Shown here: positions 17,322-25,705 of the stretch, piece by piece | Layout of the letters: each line of letters begins with the position of its first letter | Numbering within the stretch: the stretch's first letter is position 1 | Assembly (NCBI GenBank): GCA_029945425.1 | Contig: JAQSDV010000002.1 | Span: forward strand, 434,001-498,000 | Direction: 5' to 3' | DNA length: 64,000 nt | From: a bacterium | GTDB lineage: Bacteria > Pseudomonadota > Alphaproteobacteria > Micavibrionales > UBA2020 | Notes under the pieces: generated by a model | Seen by the model: the letters and a program-made list of their open reading frames with translations, nothing else | What the model was told of the DNA's origin: nothing | Databases searched by the model: none | Position numbers and translations under genes: made by a program

Positions 17322-18338
17322 ATGACGCTGTCAAAACCTGCCACTCCCGCATCCGCCGCCGCCAATCCGCTCGACCGGCTGGCCGCCGCGCTGAAGCCCG
17401 ACCTGAACGCGGTGAACGCGCTCATTATCGAGCGTATGCAATCGGATATTCCGCTGATCCCGCAGCTCGCCAGCCACCTGATCGGCGCGGGCGGCAAACG
17501 CATCCGTCCGCTGCTGACGCTCGCCTCCGCGGCGCTGTTCGGCTATTCCGGCACGCGGCAGCATAAACTTTCGGCCTGCGTCGAATTCATCCATACCGCG
17601 ACGCTGCTGCACGACGATGTCGTGGATGAAAGCGACCAGCGGCGCGGCAAGGCTTCCGCCAACGCGATTTTCGGCAACGAAGCCGCCGTCCTCGTCGGCG
17701 ATTTCCTGTTCAGCCGCTCGTTCCAGTTGATGGTTGAAGACGGATCATTGGATGTTTTACGCATCCTCTCGAACGCTTCCGCCGTGATTGCGGAAGGCGA
17801 GGTTTTGCAGCTCACCACCGCAAACAACCTCGAAACCACGATGGAACAATATCTGAAAGTCATCGCGTCCAAAACCGCCGAACTTTTCGCCGCCGCCTGC
17901 GAAACCGGCGCGGTAGTCGCAAACCGCGCGGCCGGCGAATGCATGACGATGCGCGAATACGGGATGTGTTTGGGCATCGCGTTCCAGATTTCCGATGATA
18001 TTCTGGACTACACGGCCTCCGCCGAAACGCTGGGCAAGAATTTGGGCGATGATTTCCGCGAAGGAAAAATGACGCTTCCCGTTCTTTTTGCTTTGAAAAA
18101 CGCGACGCAAGCGGAGCGCGAATTCTGGCAGCGGACGATGGGCGACGTGAACCAGAACGACGGTGATTTCGAGGAAGCGGTCAGGATATTCCACCGCCAC
18201 AACGCGATCGGGCAGTCGCTGGCGATGGCGCGCGAATATGTGGCGCGGGGCCGGCAACTGCTGAACGACCTGCCGAAAAACGAGATTTCCCAAGACCTTG
18301 CCGACCTGATCACCTTTGCGGTCGAGCGCGAATACTAA
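17322..18338 (+). CDS. ispB: Polyprenyl (octaprenyl/decaprenyl) diphosphate synthase
   Basis: This 338-residue trans-prenyltransferase builds the long isoprenoid tail of ubiquinone by adding IPP units to farnesyl diphosphate. The first Asp-rich motif is LLHDDVVDESDQRRG, the second ISDDILDYTAS, and GGKRIRP, the IPP-binding loop, lies near the N-terminus. The frame is open from 17058, but the first 88 codons overlap the divergent DUF2007 gene, so ATG 17322 is used. tRNA-Pro follows 55 nt downstream. The chain length made (C40 or C50) cannot be read off safely. Confidence 0.92.
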   Translation: MTLSKPATPASAAANPLDRLAAALKPDLNAVNALIIERMQSDIPLIPQLASHLIGAGGKRIRPLLTLASAALFGYSGTRQHKLSACVEFIHTATLLHDDVVDESDQRRGKASANAIFGNEAAVLVGDFLFSRSFQLMVEDGSLDVLRILSNASAVIAEGEVLQLTTANNLETTMEQYLKVIASKTAELFAAACETGAVVANRAAGECMTMREYGMCLGIAFQISDDILDYTASAETLGKNLGDDFREGKMTLPVLFALKNATQAEREFWQRTMGDVNQNDGDFEEAVRIFHRHNAIGQSLAMAREYVARGRQLLNDLPKNEISQDLADLITFAVEREY

Positions 18339-18392
18339 ACTTTCCGATTGCGCTGCCTTCGGAAATATGCGAAACAATCCCGTTCCCCTAAT

Positions 18393-18469
18393 CGGAGTGT
18401 AGCTCAGCCTGGTAGAGTGCTAGCTTCGGGAGCTAGAGGCCCAGGGTTCGAATCCCTGCACTCCGACCA
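18393..18469 (+). tRNA. tRNA-Pro (anticodon CGG)
   Basis: The acceptor stem CGGAGTG pairs with CACTCCG, and CCA is encoded. The D-arm is TAGCTCAGCCTGGTAGAG, the anticodon arm is CTAGC-TTCGGGA-GCTAG giving CGG, and the T-loop is GGTTCGAATCC. A T-run (CTTTTT) follows immediately. It reads proline codon CCG. Confidence 0.97.
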
Positions 18470-18549
18470 CTTTTTCCCCGCGTTTTCCACGCGTTCCGGC
18501 ACATAGCCGAATTTTTTTATCCTTTTGAATTCAATGTGTTAGCATAAGT

Positions 18550-18564
18550 GACGTTTTCAACGTC
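18550..18564. promoter_or_regulatory. Palindrome upstream of the DUF202 gene
   Basis: GACGTT-TTC-AACGTC is a perfect 6-bp inverted repeat with a 3-nt centre, 63 nt before the DUF202 ATG. It resembles a dimeric repressor site, but no regulator can be named. The rest of 18470-18627 is AT-rich with no other clear signal. Confidence 0.3.
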
Positions 18565-18627
18565 GCCAAAAAACATCAAGCGAATTCAACCACTTGCAAC
18601 CCACCTCACGCCGCGGAAAAGCAAAAA

Positions 18628-18999
18628 ATGTCCGACCTCAACGACCCACGAGTATACTTCGCCGCCGAACGCACCGCGCTGGCGTGGAACCGCACCGCGC
18701 TCACGCTGATGGCCTTCGGATTTGCGGTCGAACGCTTCGGCCTTTACATGCAGATGATGATGGAGAAAAACGAAGAGCCTGCGCGCGGCGGCCCGTTCTG
18801 GTTCGGCGTGATCTTCATCGCGATGGGCTGCATCTTTTCCGCCGCCGCCGCGAAACAATATCGCGGCATCCTGACGACGCTGCGTCCGGTCGAAATCCCC
18901 GCGCAGGCGAACCCGCATCTGGCGCTCGCGCTGAACCTGATGATCGCGGCGCTGTCGGCGGCACTGATCGTTTATTTGTTCTGCACCAACAAGCTTTGA
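18628..18999 (+). CDS. DUF202 inner-membrane protein
   Basis: This 123-residue protein of the YidH/DUF202 family has the hallmark FAAERTALAWNRTALTLMAFGFAVERF followed by a second membrane segment (FWFGVIFIAMGCIFSAAAA) and a third near the C-terminus (LALALNLMIAALSAALIVYLF). Function is unknown; homologues occur in pairs in many bacteria. GGAAAAG precedes the ATG. The acetyltransferase gene begins 1 nt after its stop, so the two form an operon. Confidence 0.85.
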   Translation: MSDLNDPRVYFAAERTALAWNRTALTLMAFGFAVERFGLYMQMMMEKNEEPARGGPFWFGVIFIAMGCIFSAAAAKQYRGILTTLRPVEIPAQANPHLALALNLMIAALSAALIVYLFCTNKL

Positions 19000-19000
19000 C

Positions 19001-19510
19001 ATGCTGATCCGTCCCGCGCTGCCGCAGGAAACGCAAATCATGCAGGCAATCGAACTCGATACGGCGAAAAGCTATGCCGCGCTGCCGGGTTACGGTTTCA
19101 GCGTCGTGCTGCCCGCGCGCAGCGACGAAGAACACGATTTCGCCCGCGACCACGGCGCGCGGTTTGTCGTGGATGTCGACGGCGCGGTTGGCGGTTTTAT
19201 CATGGTGATCCCGCTCGGCCACGCGTCGCATATTTTTGAGGCTGCGGTGCTGGCGGAATATCAGGGCAGGGGCATCGGCAAGCAGCTGGTGACGGTCGCG
19301 GAAACTTACGCGCGCGAACAGGGCTACAAGGAAATGACCCTCACGACCTATCGCGATGTGCCGTGGAACGCGCCGTTTTATGCGCGGCTGGGCTATGAAG
19401 CGTTTGTGCCGGACGGCGACAGGCCGCAGATGCGGGGCCTGATCGCGGATGAAGTAGAGCAGGGGTTTGCGGTGGCGCCGCGCGTGGCGATGCGGAAGGT
19501 TTTAATTTAA
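19001..19510 (+). CDS. GNAT family N-acetyltransferase
   Basis: This 169-residue acetyltransferase has an acetyl-CoA binding motif A of FEAAVLAEYQGRGIGKQLVTVAE (R/Q-x-x-G-x-G/A as QGRGIG) and a C-terminal WNAPFYARLGYEAF typical of GNATs that modify small molecules or amino groups of proteins. The substrate is not predictable. It follows the DUF202 gene by 1 nt. A palindromic repeat element lies between its stop and the convergent phosphatase gene. Confidence 0.85.
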   Translation: MLIRPALPQETQIMQAIELDTAKSYAALPGYGFSVVLPARSDEEHDFARDHGARFVVDVDGAVGGFIMVIPLGHASHIFEAAVLAEYQGRGIGKQLVTVAETYAREQGYKEMTLTTYRDVPWNAPFYARLGYEAFVPDGDRPQMRGLIADEVEQGFAVAPRVAMRKVLI

Positions 19511-19513
19511 TTC

Positions 19514-19625
19514 CTGTCATGCCCGCCTTGCGCGGGCATCCAGAAGCGCGTCCGCGCGTCACATAAGTCAGAGTCACAAGACGGCTGGTCAGCCTACTGG
19601 ATCCCCGCGCAAGGCGGGGATGACG
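19514..19625. repeat. Palindromic intergenic repeat element, about 110 bp
   Basis: The left arm (19514-19543) begins CTGTCATGCCCGCCTTGCGC, and the right arm (19597-19625) is its near-perfect reverse complement (CTGGATCCCCGCGCAAGGCG at its start). The arms flank a 53-nt centre that itself holds CGCG-rich palindromes. This looks like the TGTCATcCCCGC...GGGGATGACA type of palindromic repeat known from alphaproteobacterial and rickettsial genomes. It fills the gap between two convergent genes and may serve as a two-way terminator. Confidence 0.7.
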
Positions 19626-19631
19626 CGAAGG

Positions 19632-20498
19632 TCAAACCCCAATCCTCAAATAAGAAACATCATCATACCAATCCGCCAGCGTGCCATCCAGCTGCACAAA
19701 CCCGCCCTTATGCCCCATAAAACCCAAGTCGTTTTTTCCGGTCAGGAAAGGGTCGGTTGCGCGCAAATCCGCGATGACGGCTTTGCCTTCATCGGCGGTC
19801 GGCACAGCTTCGGGCAAGCCATCGCTGCACAGCACGATTTCGGCGACATCGGGGGGCAGGGTATAGGCGTGGAGGTGATGCAGCGGCACGGCGGAGCCGC
19901 AGACCACGCCAAAGCCGAGGCGCTCCGCCGGATCGGGATGGTTGGCGAACAGCATCTGTTTCGACAGCGCATCGCGCACGCCCGACCAAACGGTTTGCGC
20001 CAGTTCGGCGCGGTCGGCTTGGCTGTGCGGCATGCCGCGCGACATGATTTCCTGTTTGATTAAAATCTGGCGGTAATTGAGCGTGACCTCGTCATAGAGT
20101 TTATTCTGCGGGCAGCTTTTCCATTCACCGCTTTTCAGTTTGTAACCGAAATGCGAATCGCCGATAACCCAGACCTCATGAGGTTTACGTCGCGGCAGCA
20201 CCAGCGCGCCGCTCGCCAAACGCTCGATGGGCGCAAGGCCGAATGCATAGCGCGCGGTGGCGTTCATCTCCGCCGCCAGTTTCGAATAGTCGGCAATCGT
20301 GGCGTTCGCGGGTAATGCTTTCAACGCCTCGCCCGCCAGATACGACCCCCATTGCCCCATCGTGCGGCCCTCATGCAACCAATCCGTCCGCACCCCGCCG
20401 ACACCGTCAAAGATGCCAAAATAATCCGGCGTCTCGACAATCAGGTCTTCCGTCTTGTCGCCTTTGGCGGAAGCGAGGAATTTTTCGATGATTTCCAT
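19632..20498 (-). CDS. Atypical PP2C-type serine/threonine phosphatase
   Basis: The 288-residue protein shows the PP2C metal-binding signature in reduced form: KGDKTEDLIV then FGIFDGVGG near the N-terminus, VLCSDGLPE in the C-terminal half and DDVSYLRI at the end. These supply the aspartates that bind two Mn/Mg ions. The middle portion diverges strongly from standard PP2C and includes an aromatic-rich VWVIGDSHFGYKL. No kinase or anti-sigma partner is adjacent; DUF3592-like 20525..21403 lies 26 nt upstream on the same strand. The fold is likely; activity and target are inferred. Confidence 0.65.
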   Translation of the reverse strand: MEIIEKFLASAKGDKTEDLIVETPDYFGIFDGVGGVRTDWLHEGRTMGQWGSYLAGEALKALPANATIADYSKLAAEMNATARYAFGLAPIERLASGALVLPRRKPHEVWVIGDSHFGYKLKSGEWKSCPQNKLYDEVTLNYRQILIKQEIMSRGMPHSQADRAELAQTVWSGVRDALSKQMLFANHPDPAERLGFGVVCGSAVPLHHLHAYTLPPDVAEIVLCSDGLPEAVPTADEGKAVIADLRATDPFLTGKNDLGFMGHKGGFVQLDGTLADWYDDVSYLRIGV

Positions 20499-20524
20499 CT
20501 GGTCTCCCTAACATTGCAGGCGGG

Positions 20525-21403
20525 TCAGAAATTTTCAAACCAGTGACGAAATGACTGGAAATAATTGAAAATCAGAAAAAGCAGCAGCGGGACGCTGATC
20601 ATGCAAAGAACGACGGCGGATAATTCGCGCGCAGGGCGCAGTTGCGCTTCTGCTGAACGGTTGTCGGGCGTTACGATGGCAGTAATTGGCGGTGAGCCAT
20701 TGTCGGGAACGAACACACGGCAGGACTGCACAAGCATGACGACGCAAAGTACGCCAAACATCATCCAGAATTGGGGGGTAATAGCCGTGTGTATTGTCAT
20801 CGCAAGGCATGTCAGCCCGCCACCAATTGCCAAAAATGCCGCGTCGATGCCGTCAAAAATAGGGGCATCGGCCCTGCGGACTATCGTGGGTTTCGACGAA
20901 AATACGAGCAGATCGGCTTTGCTTCCAAGGTTGTAAAGCTCCGGCTGCTTTTCCAGTACCGCATGATCAAGAATGCCGGCATAGGTTTCTCCATCGATCA
21001 TAAAATGATAAATGGGCCAATAGCTGGTAATCGGCCCCGACCTTGTGCTCATTGCTGTTTTCGAGACATCGACAATGGTACCTTGAACATGTCGTCCCTG
21101 CTTGCGCCAACGCAGTCCTGCAAGCGGTTTACCGCCGCTGATCAGGAAACAGAAGGAAGCGAACAGTAAAAGGACGCATTGCTCCAGAGGGTCAGGGGTA
21201 TTTTGAAGAACTTTTACGGGGGTGCGCGGGGGCGGTACATCAGCGCACGAAACCTGCATGCAATCCTTTACGGTACCTTCCAGCTTCTGGGCATAGGAAC
21301 TGCAAGGGACAAAAAGAATATAAATCAGTAATAGCGGAATAAATCCCCCGAACAGGCCGCTATATAATACGGTTTGATATCGAAAAAATATGTCTCGCAT
21401 CAT
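20525..21403 (-). CDS. DUF3592-like membrane protein
   Basis: The 292-residue protein has membrane segments near residues 12-35, 76-92, 195-215, 220-235 and 268-285. The central soluble part, VQGTIVDVSKTAM followed by YWPIYHFMIDGETYAG, resembles DUF3592, a domain found in membrane proteins of unknown function. A short Cys pair (residues 48 and 53) lies in the loop after the first segment. ATG is doubled at the start. It is followed by the PP2C-like gene. The domain assignment is tentative. Confidence 0.6.
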   Translation of the reverse strand: MMRDIFFRYQTVLYSGLFGGFIPLLLIYILFVPCSSYAQKLEGTVKDCMQVSCADVPPPRTPVKVLQNTPDPLEQCVLLLFASFCFLISGGKPLAGLRWRKQGRHVQGTIVDVSKTAMSTRSGPITSYWPIYHFMIDGETYAGILDHAVLEKQPELYNLGSKADLLVFSSKPTIVRRADAPIFDGIDAAFLAIGGGLTCLAMTIHTAITPQFWMMFGVLCVVMLVQSCRVFVPDNGSPPITAIVTPDNRSAEAQLRPARELSAVVLCMISVPLLLFLIFNYFQSFRHWFENF

Positions 21404-21617
21404 TACGCGTCCTTTCGGGATGCTAAGGCAGCCGCTTCCTCACAACTCCGTTCTCTGACAGAAGGGAGTTATTGCTGCATGAAGTTAACACGTTTAAATA
21501 CTTAACCTGTGCCATATTTAATGATTATGTAATATGACCATCTGTCCCTCCTTGCAATCCCACCCCCTTTTGCTTAATTAATGGGGGTTAATTTTCGCCA
21601 TCGTATATGAGGGTTCT

Positions 21618-22646
21618 GTGACCACTTCCGCATCGGGTTCGACACCGGCAGGCAAAGCCAAGCTGGAGACGGTAAAGGCGCCGTCCAACATCGCTTCGCC
21701 GGAGCAGATGCTCCAGTATTATAAAGACATGCTGCTGATCCGCCGCTTTGAGGAAAAAGCAGGGCAGCTTTACGGCATGGGCCTGATCGGCGGTTTCTGC
21801 CACCTGTATATCGGGCAGGAAGCGGTCGTTGTGGGCGTGCAGTCGGCACTCATCAAGGGCGACACGGTTATCACCGCATACCGCGACCACGGGCATATGC
21901 TGGCGACCGGCATGTCGGCGAACGGCGTGATGGCCGAGCTGACGGGCCGCAAGGGCGGCTATTCCAAGGGCAAGGGCGGCTCGATGCACATGTTCAGCCG
22001 CGAGAAGGGTTTCTACGGCGGCCACGGCATCGTGGGCGTGACGGGGCCTCTGGGCGCGGGTCTGGCTTTCGCGCATAAATATCGCGGCGATGGCGGCATC
22101 AACTGCGCCTATTACGGCGACGGTGCGGCGAACCAGGGGCAGATTTACGAAGCCTATAACATGGCGGCGCTGTGGAAACTGCCCGTTCTGTTCATCATTG
22201 AAAACAACAAATACGGCATGGGCACGTCGCAGACGCGCCACGCGGCGGGCGAGCTTTACAAGCGCGGCGAGGCCTATGGCATCCCCGGCGAGAAAATCAA
22301 CGGCATGGATGTGCTGGTGGTGCGTCAGGCGGCGTTGAAGGCGGTCGATTATATCCGCTCCGGCAACGGGCCGATGATCCTTGAATTCAGCACGTACCGC
22401 TATCGCGGGCATTCGATGTCCGACCCCGGCAAATACCGCACGAAGGAGGAGGTCGAGGAGATGCGCGAGCATCACGACCCGATCGACACCATCCGCAAGG
22501 TGCTGATGGACGGCGGCAAGTTCACCGAAGACCAGTTCAAGCAGATTGAAAAAGAAGTGAAGGCGGTCGTCAATGAATCCGCCGAATTCGCCCAGCAAAG
22601 CCCGGAGCCCGATGCGTCGGAACTCTGGACCGATGTGATGTTGTAA
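21618..22646 (+). CDS. pdhA: Pyruvate dehydrogenase E1 component, alpha subunit
   Basis: This is E1 alpha (342 aa) of the heterotetrameric pyruvate dehydrogenase, which decarboxylates pyruvate with thiamine diphosphate. The thiamine motif is GDGAANQGQIYEAYN ending in the ENNKYGMGTS segment, and the loop around the active site is YRYRGHSMSDPGKYR. The GTG start has GAGGG 4 nt upstream. It is the first gene of pdhA-pdhB-pdhC-(VOC)-lpdA. The 214-nt upstream region holds an ACCCCC/GGGGGT inverted repeat (21572-21598) that may influence expression. Confidence 0.97.
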   Translation: MTTSASGSTPAGKAKLETVKAPSNIASPEQMLQYYKDMLLIRRFEEKAGQLYGMGLIGGFCHLYIGQEAVVVGVQSALIKGDTVITAYRDHGHMLATGMSANGVMAELTGRKGGYSKGKGGSMHMFSREKGFYGGHGIVGVTGPLGAGLAFAHKYRGDGGINCAYYGDGAANQGQIYEAYNMAALWKLPVLFIIENNKYGMGTSQTRHAAGELYKRGEAYGIPGEKINGMDVLVVRQAALKAVDYIRSGNGPMILEFSTYRYRGHSMSDPGKYRTKEEVEEMREHHDPIDTIRKVLMDGGKFTEDQFKQIEKEVKAVVNESAEFAQQSPEPDASELWTDVML

Positions 22647-22658
22647 GGAGCGCGAAAT

Positions 22659-24041
22659 ATGCCCATTCAAATTCTTATGCCCGCGCTCTCGCCCACCATG
22701 ACCGAAGGCAAGCTTGCCAAATGGGTCAAGAAGGAAGGCGACGCGGTGAAGCCCGGTCAGGTCATCGCCGAAATCGAAACCGACAAGGCGACGATGGAAG
22801 TCGAAGCCGTTGACGAAGGCATCCTCGGCAAAATTCTGGTCGAGGCCGGCACCGACGGCGTTGCCGTCAACACGCCGATCGCGCTGCTGCTGGAAGAAGG
22901 TGAAAGCGCCGGCGACGCCGTGGCATCGAAGCCCAAGGCCGAAACCGCGACGAAGCCGAAGGAAGACACGGCTGCGCCTGCACCGTCCTGCAACCCGCAA
23001 TCCGCGCCGCAACAGTCGGCCGCTGCTCCCGCGCCTGAAAAGGAATGGACGGGCGCCACGGTTTCCGTGACGGTGCGTGAGGCATTGCGCGACGCGATGG
23101 CCGAAGAAATGCGCCGCGACGGCGAAGTCTTCGTCATGGGCGAAGAGGTCGCGGAATATCAGGGCGCGTACAAAGTCACCCAAGGCCTGCTGCAGGAATT
23201 CGGCGACAAGCGCATCATCGACACCCCGATCACCGAATACGGCTTTGCCGGTATCGCGACGGGTGCGGCGTTTGCAGGGTTGAAGCCCATCGTGGAATTC
23301 ATGACCTGGAACTTCGCGATGCAGGCGATTGACCATGTGATCAACTCGGCCGCCAAAACGCTTTATATGGCTGGCGGCCAGCTGGGTTGCCCCATCGTGT
23401 TCCGCGGCCCGAACGGCGCGGCGTCACGCGTGGGCGCGCAGCACTCGCAATGCTATGCCAGCTGGTACGCGCATTGCCCGGGTCTGATCGTGATGGCACC
23501 GTGGTCGGCGGCGGATGCGAAGGGCCTGCTGAAAGCGGCCATCCGCAACCCGAACCCCGTCGTGTTCCTTGAAAATGAAATGATGTACGGCCAGACATTC
23601 GATATCCCCGCCGACCCCGATTTCATCCTGCCCATCGGCAAGGCGAAGATCGAGCGCGAAGGCACGGACGTCACCATCACCGCCTTCAGCCGCATGGTCG
23701 GCGTGGCGTTGCAGGCGGCGGACAAGCTGGCGGAGCAGGGCATCAGCGCGGAGGTGATCAACCTGCGCACGCTGCGCCCGCTCGACACCGAAACGATCAT
23801 CAATTCGGTCAAGAAAACCAACCGCCTCGTGTCGGTCGAGGAAGGCTGGCATTATTCGGGTATCGGGTCGGAAATGGCTGCGATCATGATGGAAAAATGC
23901 TTCGACGACCTCGATGCGCCCGTCGTGCGCGTGTATGGCGCGGATGTTCCGATGCCCTATGCCGCGAACCTTGAAAAGCTTGCGCTGCCGCAGGCGAATG
24001 ACATCATCGAAGCCGCGAAAAAGGTGGCCTATGCCGCATAA
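22659..24041 (+). CDS. pdhB: Pyruvate dehydrogenase E1 beta subunit with N-terminal lipoyl domain
   Basis: Residues 1-80 are a lipoyl domain with lipoyl-lysine K43 in [13 protein letters not shown]. An Ala/Pro/Lys-rich linker (to about residue 128) leads to the E1 beta catalytic domain ([16 protein letters not shown] onward, with [22 protein letters not shown]). A lipoyl domain on E1 beta is a known feature of alphaproteobacterial PDH complexes. The lipoyl region is almost identical to that of PdhC. The gene follows pdhA by 12 nt, with AAGGAG ahead of the ATG, and overlaps pdhC by 11 nt. Confidence 0.97.
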   Translation: MPIQILMPALSPTMTEGKLAKWVKKEGDAVKPGQVIAEIETDKATMEVEAVDEGILGKILVEAGTDGVAVNTPIALLLEEGESAGDAVASKPKAETATKPKEDTAAPAPSCNPQSAPQQSAAAPAPEKEWTGATVSVTVREALRDAMAEEMRRDGEVFVMGEEVAEYQGAYKVTQGLLQEFGDKRIIDTPITEYGFAGIATGAAFAGLKPIVEFMTWNFAMQAIDHVINSAAKTLYMAGGQLGCPIVFRGPNGAASRVGAQHSQCYASWYAHCPGLIVMAPWSAADAKGLLKAAIRNPNPVVFLENEMMYGQTFDIPADPDFILPIGKAKIEREGTDVTITAFSRMVGVALQAADKLAEQGISAEVINLRTLRPLDTETIINSVKKTNRLVSVEEGWHYSGIGSEMAAIMMEKCFDDLDAPVVRVYGADVPMPYAANLEKLALPQANDIIEAAKKVAYAA

Positions 24042-25302
24042 CATCCTGATGCCCGCGCTGTCGCCCACCATGACCGAGGGCAAGCTCTCGAAATGGGTTA
24101 AAAAAGAAGGCGACAAGGTGAAGGCCGGACAAGTCCTCGCCGAAATCGAAACCGACAAGGCGACGATGGAGGTTGAAGCGGTCGACGAAGGCACGCTCGC
24201 CAAAATCCTCGTCCCCGCCGGCACCGACGGCGTGAAGGTCAACACCCTGATCGCCATTTTGCTGGAAGACGGCGAAGACGCGGCCGCCCTGAAAAACGTC
24301 AGCAATGACGTGAAGCCGCCCGCTGCTGCACCGAAGGCCGAAGCCGCGCCTGCCGCTGCGAAAGCTGCACCTGCGGCCCAACCCGTTGCGCATCAGAATA
24401 CCGGCAAACGTATTTATGCCAGCCCGCTCGCCAAACGTCTTGCCAAAGAAAAGGGCATCGACCTTTCGACCCTCAAGGGCTCCGGCCCGCATGGCCGTAT
24501 CGTGAAATCCGACCTTGCAGGCGGGAAGGGCGGTCAAGCTGCTCCCGTTGCCGCTGCACCCAAGGCTGTCGCACATGCTGTCGGCCCCGATGCCAAGGCA
24601 CTGGCCGATGCTTACGGCATTCCGTACAAGCTGATCCCCAACAACGGCATCCGCAAGGTTGTCGCGCGCCGCCTGCTGGAATCGAAACAGACCGTGCCGC
24701 ATTTCTACCTGTCGGTCGATTGCGAACTCGATGCGCTGCTCGCCGTGCGCAAGCAGTTGAACGATGCGGGGCAGAACTACAAAATCTCCGTCAACGATTT
24801 CGTCATCAAGGCAACGGGCGTCGCGCTGGCGCAATACCCTGCCGCGAACGTGTCGTGGACGGATGAAGCCGTCGTGCAATATGAACGCGCCGATGTGTCG
24901 GTTGCGGTCGCAACGCCGAACGGCCTTATCACCCCCATCATCAAGGACGCCGCCAACAAGAGCCTGAAAGATATCTCGAACGAGATGAAGGAACTTGCAG
25001 GCAAAGCAAAAGAAGGCAAGCTGAAACCCGCCGAATTCCAAGGCGGCACGATCTCCGTCTCCAACCTTGGCATGTTCGGCATCAGCAATTTCGCCGCCAT
25101 CGTCAACCCGCCGCAGGGCGCGATTTTGGCGATCGGTGCGGGCGAACAGCGCGCGGTTGTGAAGGACGGCCAGGTGAAGGTCGCAACCGTCATGACCGTC
25201 ACCATGTCGACCGACCACCGCTGCATCGACGGCGCAATCGGCGCTGAATACCTGCAAGTGTTCAAAAAGCTCCTCGAAAACCCGATGAGCCTGATCTTGT
25301 GA
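24031..25302 (+). CDS. pdhC: Pyruvate dehydrogenase E2, dihydrolipoamide acetyltransferase
   Basis: This 423-residue E2 core subunit has an N-terminal lipoyl domain (K43 in [11 protein letters not shown]), an Ala/Pro linker, a peripheral-subunit-binding domain ([17 protein letters not shown] then [13 protein letters not shown], about residues 128-165) and the acyltransferase domain ending with the active-site [13 protein letters not shown]. It passes the acetyl group from lipoyl to CoA. The frame is open upstream, but ATG 24031 gives the standard [14 protein letters not shown] start. It overlaps pdhB by 11 nt and the VOC gene by 4 nt (GTGA). Confidence 0.97.
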   Translation: MPHNILMPALSPTMTEGKLSKWVKKEGDKVKAGQVLAEIETDKATMEVEAVDEGTLAKILVPAGTDGVKVNTLIAILLEDGEDAAALKNVSNDVKPPAAAPKAEAAPAAAKAAPAAQPVAHQNTGKRIYASPLAKRLAKEKGIDLSTLKGSGPHGRIVKSDLAGGKGGQAAPVAAAPKAVAHAVGPDAKALADAYGIPYKLIPNNGIRKVVARRLLESKQTVPHFYLSVDCELDALLAVRKQLNDAGQNYKISVNDFVIKATGVALAQYPAANVSWTDEAVVQYERADVSVAVATPNGLITPIIKDAANKSLKDISNEMKELAGKAKEGKLKPAEFQGGTISVSNLGMFGISNFAAIVNPPQGAILAIGAGEQRAVVKDGQVKVATVMTVTMSTDHRCIDGAIGAEYLQVFKKLLENPMSLIL

Positions 25303-25694
25303 GCAATACGGTTACGCCATTCCTGATGTTCGAGGGCAGGGCGGAAGAGGCGATGAATTTCTACATCAGCCTTTTCGCCGATGGCCGCATCGACGACGTC
25401 AAACGCTACGGCGCGAACGGCCCTGCGAAAGCGGGCGCGATCATGTCGGCGCGCTTCACCATCGGCGGCCAGACATTCATCGTCAGCGACAGCACCATCA
25501 AGCACGAATTCACCTTTACGCCGTCGATCTCGATCTTCGTCGAATGCGCGGACGAGGCGGAACTTGCCGACCGCGCCGTGACGCTGGCCGATGGCGGCCA
25601 GATTTACATGCCAATGGACAATTACGGTTTCAGCCGCAAATTTGCCTGGGTGGGCGACCGCTTCGGCGTCTCGTGGCAATTGAACCTTCAGTAG
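25299..25694 (+). CDS. VOC-fold protein of the PhnB/3-dmu-9_3-mt type
   Basis: The 131-residue protein has the start VTPFLMFEGRAEEAMNFYISLF, the MPMDNYGFSRKFAWVGDRFG pattern and the ending GVSWQL typical of the PhnB-like branch of the VOC superfamily. Its true substrates are mostly unknown, despite an old annotation as 3-demethylubiquinone methyltransferase. The GTG start overlaps the pdhC stop by 4 nt, and lpdA follows 11 nt downstream, so it is embedded in the pyruvate dehydrogenase operon. A role in PDH function is possible only by position. Confidence 0.8.
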   Translation: MSNTVTPFLMFEGRAEEAMNFYISLFADGRIDDVKRYGANGPAKAGAIMSARFTIGGQTFIVSDSTIKHEFTFTPSISIFVECADEAELADRAVTLADGGQIYMPMDNYGFSRKFAWVGDRFGVSWQLNLQ

Positions 25695-25705
25695 GAGTTT
25701 TCAAT

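Noticed and set aside
21588..23336. Minus-strand open frame of 582 codons opposite pdhA and pdhB
   Set aside because: Antisense of certain pyruvate dehydrogenase genes; no family motif and typical shadow composition.
24004..25257. Minus-strand open frame of 417 codons opposite pdhC
   Set aside because: Antisense shadow of pdhC, no recognisable domain.
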